This document shows, one piece after another, positions 53,602 through 61,189 of a stretch of DNA of 64,000 bases (position 1 is its first letter; every line of letters begins with the position of its first letter). The stretch spans positions 53,517 to 117,516 of the forward strand of contig DF820463.1 of the NCBI GenBank assembly GCA_000739535.1. The letters are read 5' to 3'. The stretch is from Candidatus Vecturithrix granuli. Lineage in GTDB: Bacteria > Moduliflexota > Moduliflexia > Moduliflexales > Moduliflexaceae. The position numbers were made by a program, and so were the translations under genes. A model generated the notes under the pieces. The model was given only the letters and a program-made list of their open reading frames with translations. It was not told the DNA's origin and did no database searches.

Positions 53602-53637
53602 GCCATGGGCGGCGACAGTTGCTCATGGCTTTTTTTA
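53602..53637 (+). terminator. Attenuator terminator 2 of the PheRS leader, with relay pairing to terminator 1
   Basis: GCCATGGGC (53602-53610) pairs with GCTCATGGC (53621-53629, one wobble) and is followed by seven U. Its left arm is also the exact reverse complement of the right arm of terminator 1, GCCCATGGC (53578-53586). If that arm is freed by the antiterminator, it can capture GCCATGGGC and prevent the second terminator. Thus both terminators could be switched by one ribosome stall. Confidence 0.8.
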
Positions 53638-53670
53638 TGCCGGTCGGAATGGAAAAGGAGGAAACAGAGG

Positions 53671-55233
53671 ATGACAATAGTGGAGGAACGCATCAAAAAT
53701 TTACATCCACTGGAAATACAGACGTTACGAACATTTCAACACCACCCAACCCAATTTGCGTCGGAAATTATTTCATACGCCGCATTGAGTGAAGATCAGG
53801 TGCGCATGGCTTTAGAATGGCTGCAAAAGAAAGAATTACTCACGTATATTGGTGAAACCAGAGCACAATTTGTGACGCTGACCGAAGCGAGTCAGTCGCT
53901 CAAAGAGCACAAACTGCTTGAAATCCGAATGTTAGAGCGTCTGGCAGCAGCGGATGGGCTGACCGTTCATGAATTAGCCGACCAACTTGGCGAAGATCGC
54001 AAAGAGACGAATATCGCCGCTGCCAATCTGAAAACCGCGGAAATTGTCGAGATTCAGTCCGGTGGGAGGATTACGCGGATTGCACAAGCCGACATTTCCG
54101 AATTGACCATCCGACAGCAATTAATCGAGAAAATCGCGGTAGCGGGGATCTGTAAGCAATCTGATTTTAATGAGCGCGAATGGTCGGTGATTGAAGGGAA
54201 TTTCAGAAAACGGGGCAAATCAAAAGGGCTGTTCAGAGTTGTTGAAAAAGTGGATAAACAATTGACGCTTACAGACGAGGGGCGGTCTGTCTTAACCCTG
54301 ATTCTTGAAAAAGGGCTTAGCGGCCAGGAGATCTCACAACTCACGCCGCACATGCTCAAAGATGGTTCATGGAAAACTGCTTCTTTCCGGGCTTATAACA
54401 TTGAAGCGGCATTCCCTCGCATTGTTGTGGGCAAGAAAAATCCGTATCGCACCTTTCTCGATTTCGTCAAACGCAAAATGATCGCGCTCGGGTTTGAAGA
54501 AATGCGCGGGCCGCTTGTGGAGTCTGAATTCTGGAATATGGATGCGCTCTATATGCCGCAATTTCACCCGGCGCGCGCCATTCACGATGCGTACTATCTG
54601 AAGCAGCCGACGCACTGCCGCACGATTCAAGAACCGAATTATTCTTATGTCGCTGAAACCCATGCGAATGGCGGCGATACGGGTTCAAAAGGCTGGCGGT
54701 ATGCGTTTGATAAAGAGCGCACTAAACGGCTGGTCTTACGCAGCCAGGGCACGGCATTATCGGTGCGGCAACTGGCAAATGCGCCGAAAATTCCCGGTAA
54801 ATATTTCGCGATTGCCCGGTGTTTCCGATACGATTCCATTGACAGCACTCATGCGCCGGACTTCTTCCAGGTGGAGGGTATTGTATTAGGCGAGGAAATC
54901 AATTTCAGGCATCTGTTAGGACTGTTGAAACTCTTTGCGTTGGAAATTGCGCAAACCAGAGAGATGCGCTTTGCGCCGGATTATTATCCGTTTACCGAGC
55001 CTTCGGTCGAAATACAGATGAAACATCAGGATCTCGGCTGGGTTGAACTTGGCGGCGCAGGGATTTTTCGTCCGGAGGTTACCCATCCGCACGGCATTGA
55101 TGTGCCGGTGATCGCCTGGGGGCTGGGACTGGATCGTATGGCCATGGTCGCCCTGGATATTCAGGACATCCGTGAACTCTTTTCCGTGGATCTGGAAGTC
55201 GTGCGCACAAAACGGGTGAAAGCCACAATTTAG
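53671..55233 (+). CDS. pheS: Phenylalanyl-tRNA synthetase alpha subunit, archaeal/spirochaete type
   Basis: A 520-residue protein. The N-terminal 250 residues are winged-helix repeats (HPLEIQTLRTFQHHPTQFAS, QVRMALEWLQKKELLTYI), as in archaeal, eukaryotic and spirochaete PheS and unlike bacterial PheS. The class II core has FRYDSIDSTHAPDFFQVEG (motif 2), APDYYPFTEPSVEIQM and AWGLGLDRMAMVALDIQD (motif 3). The start (53671) has AAAGGAGG upstream; the open frame before it covers the leader hairpins. A complete bacterial PheRS is encoded at 34718-38222, so this is a second enzyme. The catalytic motifs are intact, so it is probably active. Confidence 0.94.
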   Translation: MTIVEERIKNLHPLEIQTLRTFQHHPTQFASEIISYAALSEDQVRMALEWLQKKELLTYIGETRAQFVTLTEASQSLKEHKLLEIRMLERLAAADGLTVHELADQLGEDRKETNIAAANLKTAEIVEIQSGGRITRIAQADISELTIRQQLIEKIAVAGICKQSDFNEREWSVIEGNFRKRGKSKGLFRVVEKVDKQLTLTDEGRSVLTLILEKGLSGQEISQLTPHMLKDGSWKTASFRAYNIEAAFPRIVVGKKNPYRTFLDFVKRKMIALGFEEMRGPLVESEFWNMDALYMPQFHPARAIHDAYYLKQPTHCRTIQEPNYSYVAETHANGGDTGSKGWRYAFDKERTKRLVLRSQGTALSVRQLANAPKIPGKYFAIARCFRYDSIDSTHAPDFFQVEGIVLGEEINFRHLLGLLKLFALEIAQTREMRFAPDYYPFTEPSVEIQMKHQDLGWVELGGAGIFRPEVTHPHGIDVPVIAWGLGLDRMAMVALDIQDIRELFSVDLEVVRTKRVKATI

Positions 55234-55419
55234 CAGTTATAGCCCGTAGGGCTTCAAGTATTGTAGCAATGAAGCACCGCCGCCTTCATCTTCCCTACCG
55301 CGTAGCGGTTGCGCTGTGGATCGCCTACGGCGAACGATCCTGGGAAATAGTTACTTTGCGTAAATACTTATAACATGAACGAAAAATAATTTCGTTCTAC
55401 ATAATATGGGAGATGTTTT
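55234..55419. other. Gap between the second pheS and pheT genes
   Basis: 186 bases with several short palindromes (GCCCGTAGGGC, CCGCGTAGCGG, CGCCTACGGCG) and the family B hairpin at 55377. No coding sequence is visible. Such a gap is unusual inside a two-subunit operon and suggests repeat invasion after operon formation. Confidence 0.5.
55377..55404. repeat. Palindromic repeat, family B (copy 3)
   Basis: GAACGAAAAATAATTTCGTTC followed by TACAT; on the minus strand ATGTAGAACGAAATTATT then TTTCGTTC. Compared with 8043 and 14964, the stem pair next to CGAAA is AA/TT here, GT/AC and CG/CG there. Confidence 0.65.
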
Positions 55420-57105
55420 ATGCCAACAATTTCAGTTGACCAGCAGGATCTTTTGCAATTACTTGGCAGAAATTATACGCTTGCTGAACTTGAACCCTTG
55501 CTCGATCTGGTCAAAGGGGAACTTAAAGCTGTTGACGACGATAGTGGCGAACTCAAGATCGAGTTAAAAGATACCAACCGTCCGGATCTTTGGTGCCCGG
55601 AAGGGATTGCGCGGCAATTACGTTTCAGTTTCGATGCGCCGGATTATTCCGCGCTGTTCCGGCATTCAAAACGGCCGGAAAAACAGGTAGTTGTGGATCG
55701 AAACGTACAAACCGTTCGCCCCTATATCGGCGCGTTTATTGCCAAAGGCAAGGCTATCACAGAGCAGGGTTTGCTGCAAATGATCCAGACGCAAGAAAAA
55801 TTATGCGACGGATACGGTAAGCAGCGCGAGTTGATCGCGATCGGCATCTATAATGCTGATAAAATCTCCTTTCCCGTACACTATAACGCTGTTGAACCTC
55901 ATTCAATCCGTTTTACACCGCTTGGTTGCGAAGACGAGATGGATTTGGCCGACATTCTCGCTCGTCATCCCAAAGGAGTCGAATTTGGCGGTATTTTGAA
56001 AGGGCAGACGCACTATCCGCTGCTGCTCGATGATCAAGGCGATGTCCTCTCTTTTCCACCCGTGATTAATTCGCGCACAAGCGGCGAAGTCCATCTCGGC
56101 GATGACCATCTCTTTATTGAAGTCACCGGATTGACGCTGGATATGACCCTTCATGCCGTGAATATCCTGGCTTGTAATTTCAGCGATCGCGGATTCGAAA
56201 TTGAGCCGGTGTTGGGCGTCTATCCTTATGACACGCCCTATGGAAGCGAAGTAGTTGCCCCGTATCCCTTGACGAACGCTGTTGAAGTGGATTACGCTTT
56301 GTGCAACACATATCTTGGCGCATCTTATACTGTAGAACAGATTGTCGAACGGCTTAAAAACTATGGCGTGTCGGTGACATCGCAGGGAAATGAGACCTTC
56401 ACGGCTTCAACCTATCCGTATCGTCAGGATTACATGCACAGCGTGGATGTGATCGAAGATCTGGCGATTTCTACCGGCTATAATGCGTTCGAACCGATCA
56501 TGCCGGAACGTTTCACGGTGGGGCATCTCTCCCAGCAAACATTGCTTGAAGATCGTGTGCGGGACACTCTGATCGGATTCGGATTTGAAGAGGTCATTTT
56601 GAATATTCTGACCAACAAAGAGGATTACTGCGAGCATGTGGACGACATGTTCGCTGACTTGATTGAAATCAGCAATCCGATGACCGAATCTTATTCCGTC
56701 TTGCGGAATTCTCTGATTCCTTCGCTGCTCAAAGTCGAGGCGAAAAGCTTCAAATCGCTTTATCCGCATAAAATCTTTGAAGTCGGGGAAGTGGTGAGTC
56801 CTGATCAAAGCGAGAATCATGGCTGCGCCACGCGCAGCAAGCTGGCGGCGCTGCTCGCGCATGCAGAAGCCAATTTCTCAGAGATGGGGAGTTATGTGCA
56901 GCATTTACAGTATCTTCTGTTCTGGGAGATACATATTCGCGCCAAACATTTCCCGATGTGTATTGCGGGACGTTCCGGGGAACTGTTGGCCAACGGTGCG
57001 CCGGTGGGGTTCATCGGAGAAGTCCATCCTGAAATTCTTGAAAAATGGGGCATGAAAATGCCTGCGGTCGTGTTCGAGCTGGATCTCACCCGTCTTTCCC
57101 TGTAG
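55420..57105 (+). CDS. pheT: Phenylalanyl-tRNA synthetase beta subunit, archaeal/spirochaete type
   Basis: A 561-residue subunit, short like archaeal PheT and lacking the EMAP and FDX-ACB domains of the 809-residue bacterial chain. MPTISVDQQDLLQLLGRNYT at the N terminus, IELKDTNRPDLWCPEGIARQ, the B3/4 editing region with VHLGDDHLFIEVTG, the B5 domain near YTVEQIVERLKNYGVSV, and SVDVIEDLAISTGYNAFEP are all family traits. It follows the matching alpha subunit by 186 bases. Sequence context gives no sign of decay. GGGAG lies upstream of the ATG. Confidence 0.94.
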   Translation: MPTISVDQQDLLQLLGRNYTLAELEPLLDLVKGELKAVDDDSGELKIELKDTNRPDLWCPEGIARQLRFSFDAPDYSALFRHSKRPEKQVVVDRNVQTVRPYIGAFIAKGKAITEQGLLQMIQTQEKLCDGYGKQRELIAIGIYNADKISFPVHYNAVEPHSIRFTPLGCEDEMDLADILARHPKGVEFGGILKGQTHYPLLLDDQGDVLSFPPVINSRTSGEVHLGDDHLFIEVTGLTLDMTLHAVNILACNFSDRGFEIEPVLGVYPYDTPYGSEVVAPYPLTNAVEVDYALCNTYLGASYTVEQIVERLKNYGVSVTSQGNETFTASTYPYRQDYMHSVDVIEDLAISTGYNAFEPIMPERFTVGHLSQQTLLEDRVRDTLIGFGFEEVILNILTNKEDYCEHVDDMFADLIEISNPMTESYSVLRNSLIPSLLKVEAKSFKSLYPHKIFEVGEVVSPDQSENHGCATRSKLAALLAHAEANFSEMGSYVQHLQYLLFWEIHIRAKHFPMCIAGRSGELLANGAPVGFIGEVHPEILEKWGMKMPAVVFELDLTRLSL

Positions 57106-57113
57106 AATTATTC

Positions 57114-57164
57114 CGGAGTGCGAAAGCTCTGCTTTCGCAGCAAAAGCAGAGCTTTCGCACTCCG
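57114..57164. repeat. Palindromic repeat, family A (copy 2), between convergent genes
   Basis: CGGAGTGCGAAAGCTCTGCT and AGCAGAGCTTTCGCACTCCG are inverted arms around TTCGCAGCAAA. It fills almost the whole gap between the pheT stop (57105) and the thioredoxin stop (57165), so it may work as a two-way terminator. Confidence 0.8.
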
Positions 57165-57980
57165 TTATACATACAGTGCGCTGCTGAAAGCGCGGCGATA
57201 TTTCTGGGTAATCTCGTGCATGTCGCCCAGAAATTTAAAAATTGCCACACAGGCTTTTCTGGCGCCGTCGTTGTCATATTGGCGGCTTTGTTGAAGTACA
57301 TCAATAAAATTTTCCAACGCGCTTTCGATATCCTGGGCATGTAGTTGTGCGATGGCTTCAAGATATTGCGTTTTTACCCGGTGTTCCGGGAGCGCGGACG
57401 GTTGTTCACGCAGTTCAAACAAGCGGCCAATCGTTCTAATGGCCTCAGCCATATCCGTAAACTCAGAACCTTCGCGGATAGGCTGGATGATCTTGAGTGC
57501 TTGTTGATGATCTGAAAACAGATAGGTGCTGGCGAGTAAAATCATGGCTTGTTGATTCTCCGGCTCAACGTCAAGCACTTTTTTTAACACTTTCTGAGCG
57601 CGACGCGTCTGCCCCTCTGTCAATAATTCTTGTGCGTGCTTAATCTGACCATAGTATTTACTGGGCATCACTTTCGCAAGCCATTGGATGATCATTTCTT
57701 CCGGCATGGCCCCGGTAAATTCTCCGGCGACTTTGCCGTCCACAAACAATTTGACCGCTGGAATGCCCTGGATTCCATATTCAGCGGCAATTTTGGGGTA
57801 TTGCTCGGTATTCAGTTTCACTAAATTCCATTCCCCTTTATAGCGTTCAGCCAGATGTTCCAAAACAGGGCCGAGCATACGGCAGGGAGCGCACCATTCG
57901 GCCCAGAAATCCACCACGACCGGAATCTTGTAACTTTGTTGAATCACATCACGTTCAAAATTTTGTGTGTCGTAACTCAT
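57165..57980 (-). CDS. cnoX: Thioredoxin-domain chaperone with TPR tail (CnoX/YbbN-like)
   Basis: A 271-residue protein. The thioredoxin domain (1-108) has VVVDFWAEWCAPCRMLGPVL with the redox pair C30-A-P-C33 and the cis-Pro loop IQGIPAVKLFVDGK. A TPR-like helical domain follows (LLTEGQTRRAQKVLKKVLDVEPENQQ, in parts). CnoX/YbbN proteins hold unfolded and oxidised proteins for GroEL or DnaK. The CAPC motif differs from E. coli CnoX (SQHC) and resembles the redox-active versions of other bacteria. The start (57980) has AAGGAA 9 bases upstream. Confidence 0.9.
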   Translation of the reverse strand: MSYDTQNFERDVIQQSYKIPVVVDFWAEWCAPCRMLGPVLEHLAERYKGEWNLVKLNTEQYPKIAAEYGIQGIPAVKLFVDGKVAGEFTGAMPEEMIIQWLAKVMPSKYYGQIKHAQELLTEGQTRRAQKVLKKVLDVEPENQQAMILLASTYLFSDHQQALKIIQPIREGSEFTDMAEAIRTIGRLFELREQPSALPEHRVKTQYLEAIAQLHAQDIESALENFIDVLQQSRQYDNDGARKACVAIFKFLGDMHEITQKYRRAFSSALYV

Positions 57981-58041
57981 GGTGTATGTTCCTTTCTTGT
58001 AATTATGTTGCAATATTGAGAATTACAGTGTACCTATAGCT

Positions 58042-58117
58042 GGAGTGCGAAAGTTCTACTTTCGCACGCGACTGTTTGCCGGAAAATTGACGCGCGAAAG
58101 TAGAACTTTCGCACTCC
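58042..58117. repeat. Palindromic repeat, family A (copy 3), perfect 24-bp arms
   Basis: The arms 58042-58065 and 58094-58117 are perfect inverted repeats; each begins or ends with GGAGTGCGAAAG/CTTTCGCACTCC and each contains an internal small palindrome (GAAAGTTCTACTTTC). A 28-base loop separates them. The inner word is GTTCTACTTTC in place of the GCTCTGCTTTC of other copies, changed on both arms. Confidence 0.8.
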
Positions 58118-58151
58118 GGCACAGAATGATTTACAGGAAGAAAAATTTTTA

Positions 58152-59846
58152 TTATTTGCGCTTCCATTGTTTCATCATTTCATCATACGGCATGGTGCTG
58201 GGTTGCTGATCCGGACGTTCCGGTTTCGGCGCGCCGGGTTGATTCAGCCAGTATGCGCGATCTCGCCTGGCATTGAGCACTGGCGAGAATTTTTTCAATT
58301 GCAGTTTCCCCATAATATCATCCATGGCAGCGGCGATATTATCCATGGCTTCTTGCGGCGTCACTTTACCTGTCACCGCCGGAGCGATATTCATCCACCA
58401 CTGTTCGGCCAACAAGGGGTAATGCGGCACGTTTGGACCGGAATCTGTCCATTTTTTTTCTTCCGGCGAGCGATAAAATTCGATAAGCCCGCCATAATAA
58501 TCGGCGTGTTCGGTCAGGTAATCGGAAAAGATTGTAGATTTTCTGATTGGCGTGTTCCCCACCAGAAATTTTTTCAAATCTACGGTTTTGGATATACAGA
58601 ATTGCGCCCATAACCAGGCCATGGCCCGGTCGTCGCCAGTCACGCTGTCTTTCAAAATTGTCCAACTGCCGGCGTCCTGGTACCCAACTTTCATGCCTTC
58701 ATCCCAGTATTTACCATGCGGAGTCGGCGCAACACGCCAAAAGGGGTTGCCGTTTTCATCTGCGACCGGAGGTTTATGAAAGTTATCATCCGATAACCAG
58801 GTAATGTAGAGAAAGATCTGTTGAGCAATATTGCCGCGCGCTGGCATCGATCCGGATTCTGACCAGGTCATGGAGGCGGCAAAGGGCGGAGCGTATTTGT
58901 TCAGCCAGTCCACATATTTGGTCAGGGCATAAACTGCGGCCGGGCCATTAGCTGCGCCGCCGCGTTCGACGGATGCACCGACCGGAATCCCGTTTTCCAC
59001 GCGAATGCCCCATTCATCAACAGGCAGACCATTCGGAATGCCTTGATCGCCGACGCCGGCAATTGATAACCAGGCGTCAGTGAAGCGCCAACCCAGAGAC
59101 GGTGATTTTTTGCCGTAGTCTATATGACCATACACGGTTTGACCGTCAATTTTTTTGCCTGTAAAGAATTCAGCGATGTCTTCATAGGCTTCCCAATTCA
59201 ACGGCACGCCTAATTCATAGCCGTATTTCTCCTGAAATTCTTGCATGAAGTCCGGATTGGTAAACCAGTCGTAGCGAAACCAATACAGATTGGCGAACTG
59301 CTGGTCCGGAATCTGTAACTGATTGCCATCATAATCCTGCCCGAATTCCAGGTTCAAGAAATCATCCAAATCCAGATAGGGATTAGTGACATCTTTGCCT
59401 TCGCCGGTCATATATTCCGTAAAATTCAGCGCGCTATCCAGGCGTAGATGAGTGCCGATGAAGTCCGCATCATTGACATAAATGTCGTACAGTTTGCGAT
59501 TGGTCTGGATTTGAAGTTGGAGGCGATCAACAACATCTCTCTCGCCGACGATGTCATGGGTAACTTTGATGCCGGTGATCTCTTCAAAAGCTCTGGTCAG
59601 TACTTCAGATTCCCAGATATGGGTCTTGATGTCTTCGGCCACAGATTTAATTGCTCTGCCTTTGTAAGGTTCGGCCGCTTGCGCAAACCACTCCAATTCC
59701 TGCATCTGCTCTTCTTTACTGATGGCGCAGGGTTGGAATTCTGCAATCCATTTTTCGAGCACCGCCTTATCTACCGCAAAACTCAGGTCAGACGCCACAA
59801 AACTCAACGCTGCGACGAGGGTGGGAAGGATCAAAAGTGTTCTCAT
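58152..59846 (-). CDS. Extracellular solute-binding protein, GlpV-like (glycerol-3-phosphate/sugar type)
   Basis: A 564-residue exported binding protein. The signal peptide is MRTLLILPTLVAALSFVASD with cleavage near SFA (about 22-24); the start at 59846 has GGAGGA upstream. The length and the blocks ITGIKVTHDIVGERDVVDRL, WRVAPTPHGKYWDEGMKVGY and the C-terminal DQQPSTMPYDEMMKQW resemble GlpV-type proteins of the GlpSTPQV importer. The matching permeases and ATPase are not in the window. The true ligand cannot be told from sequence. Confidence 0.85.
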   Translation of the reverse strand: MRTLLILPTLVAALSFVASDLSFAVDKAVLEKWIAEFQPCAISKEEQMQELEWFAQAAEPYKGRAIKSVAEDIKTHIWESEVLTRAFEEITGIKVTHDIVGERDVVDRLQLQIQTNRKLYDIYVNDADFIGTHLRLDSALNFTEYMTGEGKDVTNPYLDLDDFLNLEFGQDYDGNQLQIPDQQFANLYWFRYDWFTNPDFMQEFQEKYGYELGVPLNWEAYEDIAEFFTGKKIDGQTVYGHIDYGKKSPSLGWRFTDAWLSIAGVGDQGIPNGLPVDEWGIRVENGIPVGASVERGGAANGPAAVYALTKYVDWLNKYAPPFAASMTWSESGSMPARGNIAQQIFLYITWLSDDNFHKPPVADENGNPFWRVAPTPHGKYWDEGMKVGYQDAGSWTILKDSVTGDDRAMAWLWAQFCISKTVDLKKFLVGNTPIRKSTIFSDYLTEHADYYGGLIEFYRSPEEKKWTDSGPNVPHYPLLAEQWWMNIAPAVTGKVTPQEAMDNIAAAMDDIMGKLQLKKFSPVLNARRDRAYWLNQPGAPKPERPDQQPSTMPYDEMMKQWKRK

Positions 59847-60167
59847 GCCAGTCCTCCTTGTTGACGGTCGTAACATTCATTGATATGCTGACAGCACGAT
59901 GTTGCGCGTGAACGGTTTTCGTCCGACCCTATTCCCCTCATTCTGTCCTGTCAAGGAGAAAAACATGGCAATGAATGGATGCTTTTACTGCTTATGCGCA
60001 AGTTTTTCGGAATTTCCCCGGCAATCCTATCATTATTGTTTATGGACCGGTTTCTCTCTGGCGTATTTTTTTCTTGACGTAAAAAAATGTGTTCACTATT
60101 TCATCCGGTGTTTTACAAACATTGGTCCGCTTAACGAACAGGTAGCATTTATTCAGGGAGGTTAGAT
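59847..60167. other. Divergent intergenic region with plus-strand promoter
   Basis: Holds TTGACG (60074-60079) and TATTTC (60097-60102), 17 bases apart, a likely promoter for the hydrolase gene. A 66-codon frame (59965-60165) has AAGGAG before its ATG, but its Cys/Phe/Tyr-rich composition and overlap with the next ribosome binding site argue against a real gene. Confidence 0.45.
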
Positions 60168-61115
60168 ATGAAAGGGTTCAAATTGTTGACTATTTCATTC
60201 CTTGCAGCGATTATTTTCTGCTTTTATCCGATAGTTGTTTCAGCGGAAATGATCGCGCAGCAACAGCAGCTTGAAAGAAACGGCGTTCAACTCTATTTGA
60301 TGCAATATGTGGATGATAGTACGCCGCCTTCGGGAAATATTTTGATGGCGCACGGATTGACCTATTCGTCGCATGAATTTCATGTGGATTATGAAGATTA
60401 CAGCCTGGTGCGGTTTTTCGTGCAGAACGGCTATTCAGTGTGGTTACTTGATATGACTGGTTATGGCAATAGCGGTGCTCCGGCCGATAACGATGGTTTT
60501 GTGGTGGATTCCGATTACGCGGCGGAAGACATTGCGACGGCAGTGGCTCTGATCAGGGACACGATGAAAGTTGAACAGGTGGATATTCTGGGCTGGAGTT
60601 GGGGCACTGTGACGGGCGCGCGCTTTGCCGCCAAATATCCTGAATGGGTTCACAAACTTGTGTTGTACGGTCCGATCATTAAAGCCTTTGACGGCGACGG
60701 TCCGGAATCCGCCTGGCATGAAAACTCCTGGGAACATGCCGCGGGTGATTTCCAAATGACAGAAGATGGGCAGATTGACTATGAAAAAGTGGATAAAGCG
60801 ATCGCTTCGATCTTTTTAGCCAATTGCTGGCGTTATGACGGCGAAGGCAGCCCCAACGGTGGACGTCGGGATTTAATGCAAGGTCAGAAGACTGTCTTGT
60901 TTGATACGACCAAACTGACAATGCCGGTAATGCTGGTCGGCGGCGACATCGATCCGTATCTCTATTGGGACGCCCTGGAAGAAGGGTTTAACGCCTTACC
61001 CGGCAAAGCTCAGAGCAAACTCGTAAAAATCGAGGGCGGTTCTCATATCCTCATGCTCGAAAAAGCGCATTATCAAGCGTTTCGTGCAGGAATTCTTGAT
61101 TTTCTGAAAAACTAG
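60168..61115 (+). CDS. Secreted alpha/beta hydrolase
   Basis: A 315-residue exported hydrolase. The signal peptide spans about residues 1-26 (TISFLAAIIFCFYPIVVSA). The oxyanion region LMAHGLTYSSHEF and the nucleophile elbow GWSWGT (S144) are clear; the acid is probably the Asp in VGGDIDPYLYW (about 265) and the base the His in EGGSHILM (about 290). The substrate (ester, lipid or polymer) is unknown. GGGAGG precedes the ATG. The gene is monocistronic, closed by a bidirectional terminator shared with the PEP-CTERM gene. Confidence 0.88.
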   Translation: MKGFKLLTISFLAAIIFCFYPIVVSAEMIAQQQQLERNGVQLYLMQYVDDSTPPSGNILMAHGLTYSSHEFHVDYEDYSLVRFFVQNGYSVWLLDMTGYGNSGAPADNDGFVVDSDYAAEDIATAVALIRDTMKVEQVDILGWSWGTVTGARFAAKYPEWVHKLVLYGPIIKAFDGDGPESAWHENSWEHAAGDFQMTEDGQIDYEKVDKAIASIFLANCWRYDGEGSPNGGRRDLMQGQKTVLFDTTKLTMPVMLVGGDIDPYLYWDALEEGFNALPGKAQSKLVKIEGGSHILMLEKAHYQAFRAGILDFLKN

Positions 61116-61136
61116 AGCAGCGTGTTGCAAGAGACG

Positions 61137-61180
61137 AAAAAGCATCCCCTGCCCATGTACACATGAGCAGGGGATGCTTG
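61137..61180. terminator. Bidirectional intrinsic terminator between hydrolase and PEP-CTERM genes
   Basis: AGCATCCCCTGCCCATGT (61141-61158) and ACATGAGCAGGGGATGCT (61161-61178) form a long stem with a small bulge. It lies between two convergent stop codons and has A/T flanks on both sides. Confidence 0.85.
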
Positions 61181-61189
61181 CGAAGAATT

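Noticed and set aside
53197..53670. T-box riboswitch before the second PheRS operon
   Set aside because: No T-box sequence or specifier stem was found; the Phe-rich leader peptide and complementary segments explain the region better.
59965..60165. 66-codon frame with AAGGAG before its ATG
   Set aside because: Cys/Tyr/Phe-rich, spans the likely promoter of the next gene and ends within that gene's ribosome binding site.
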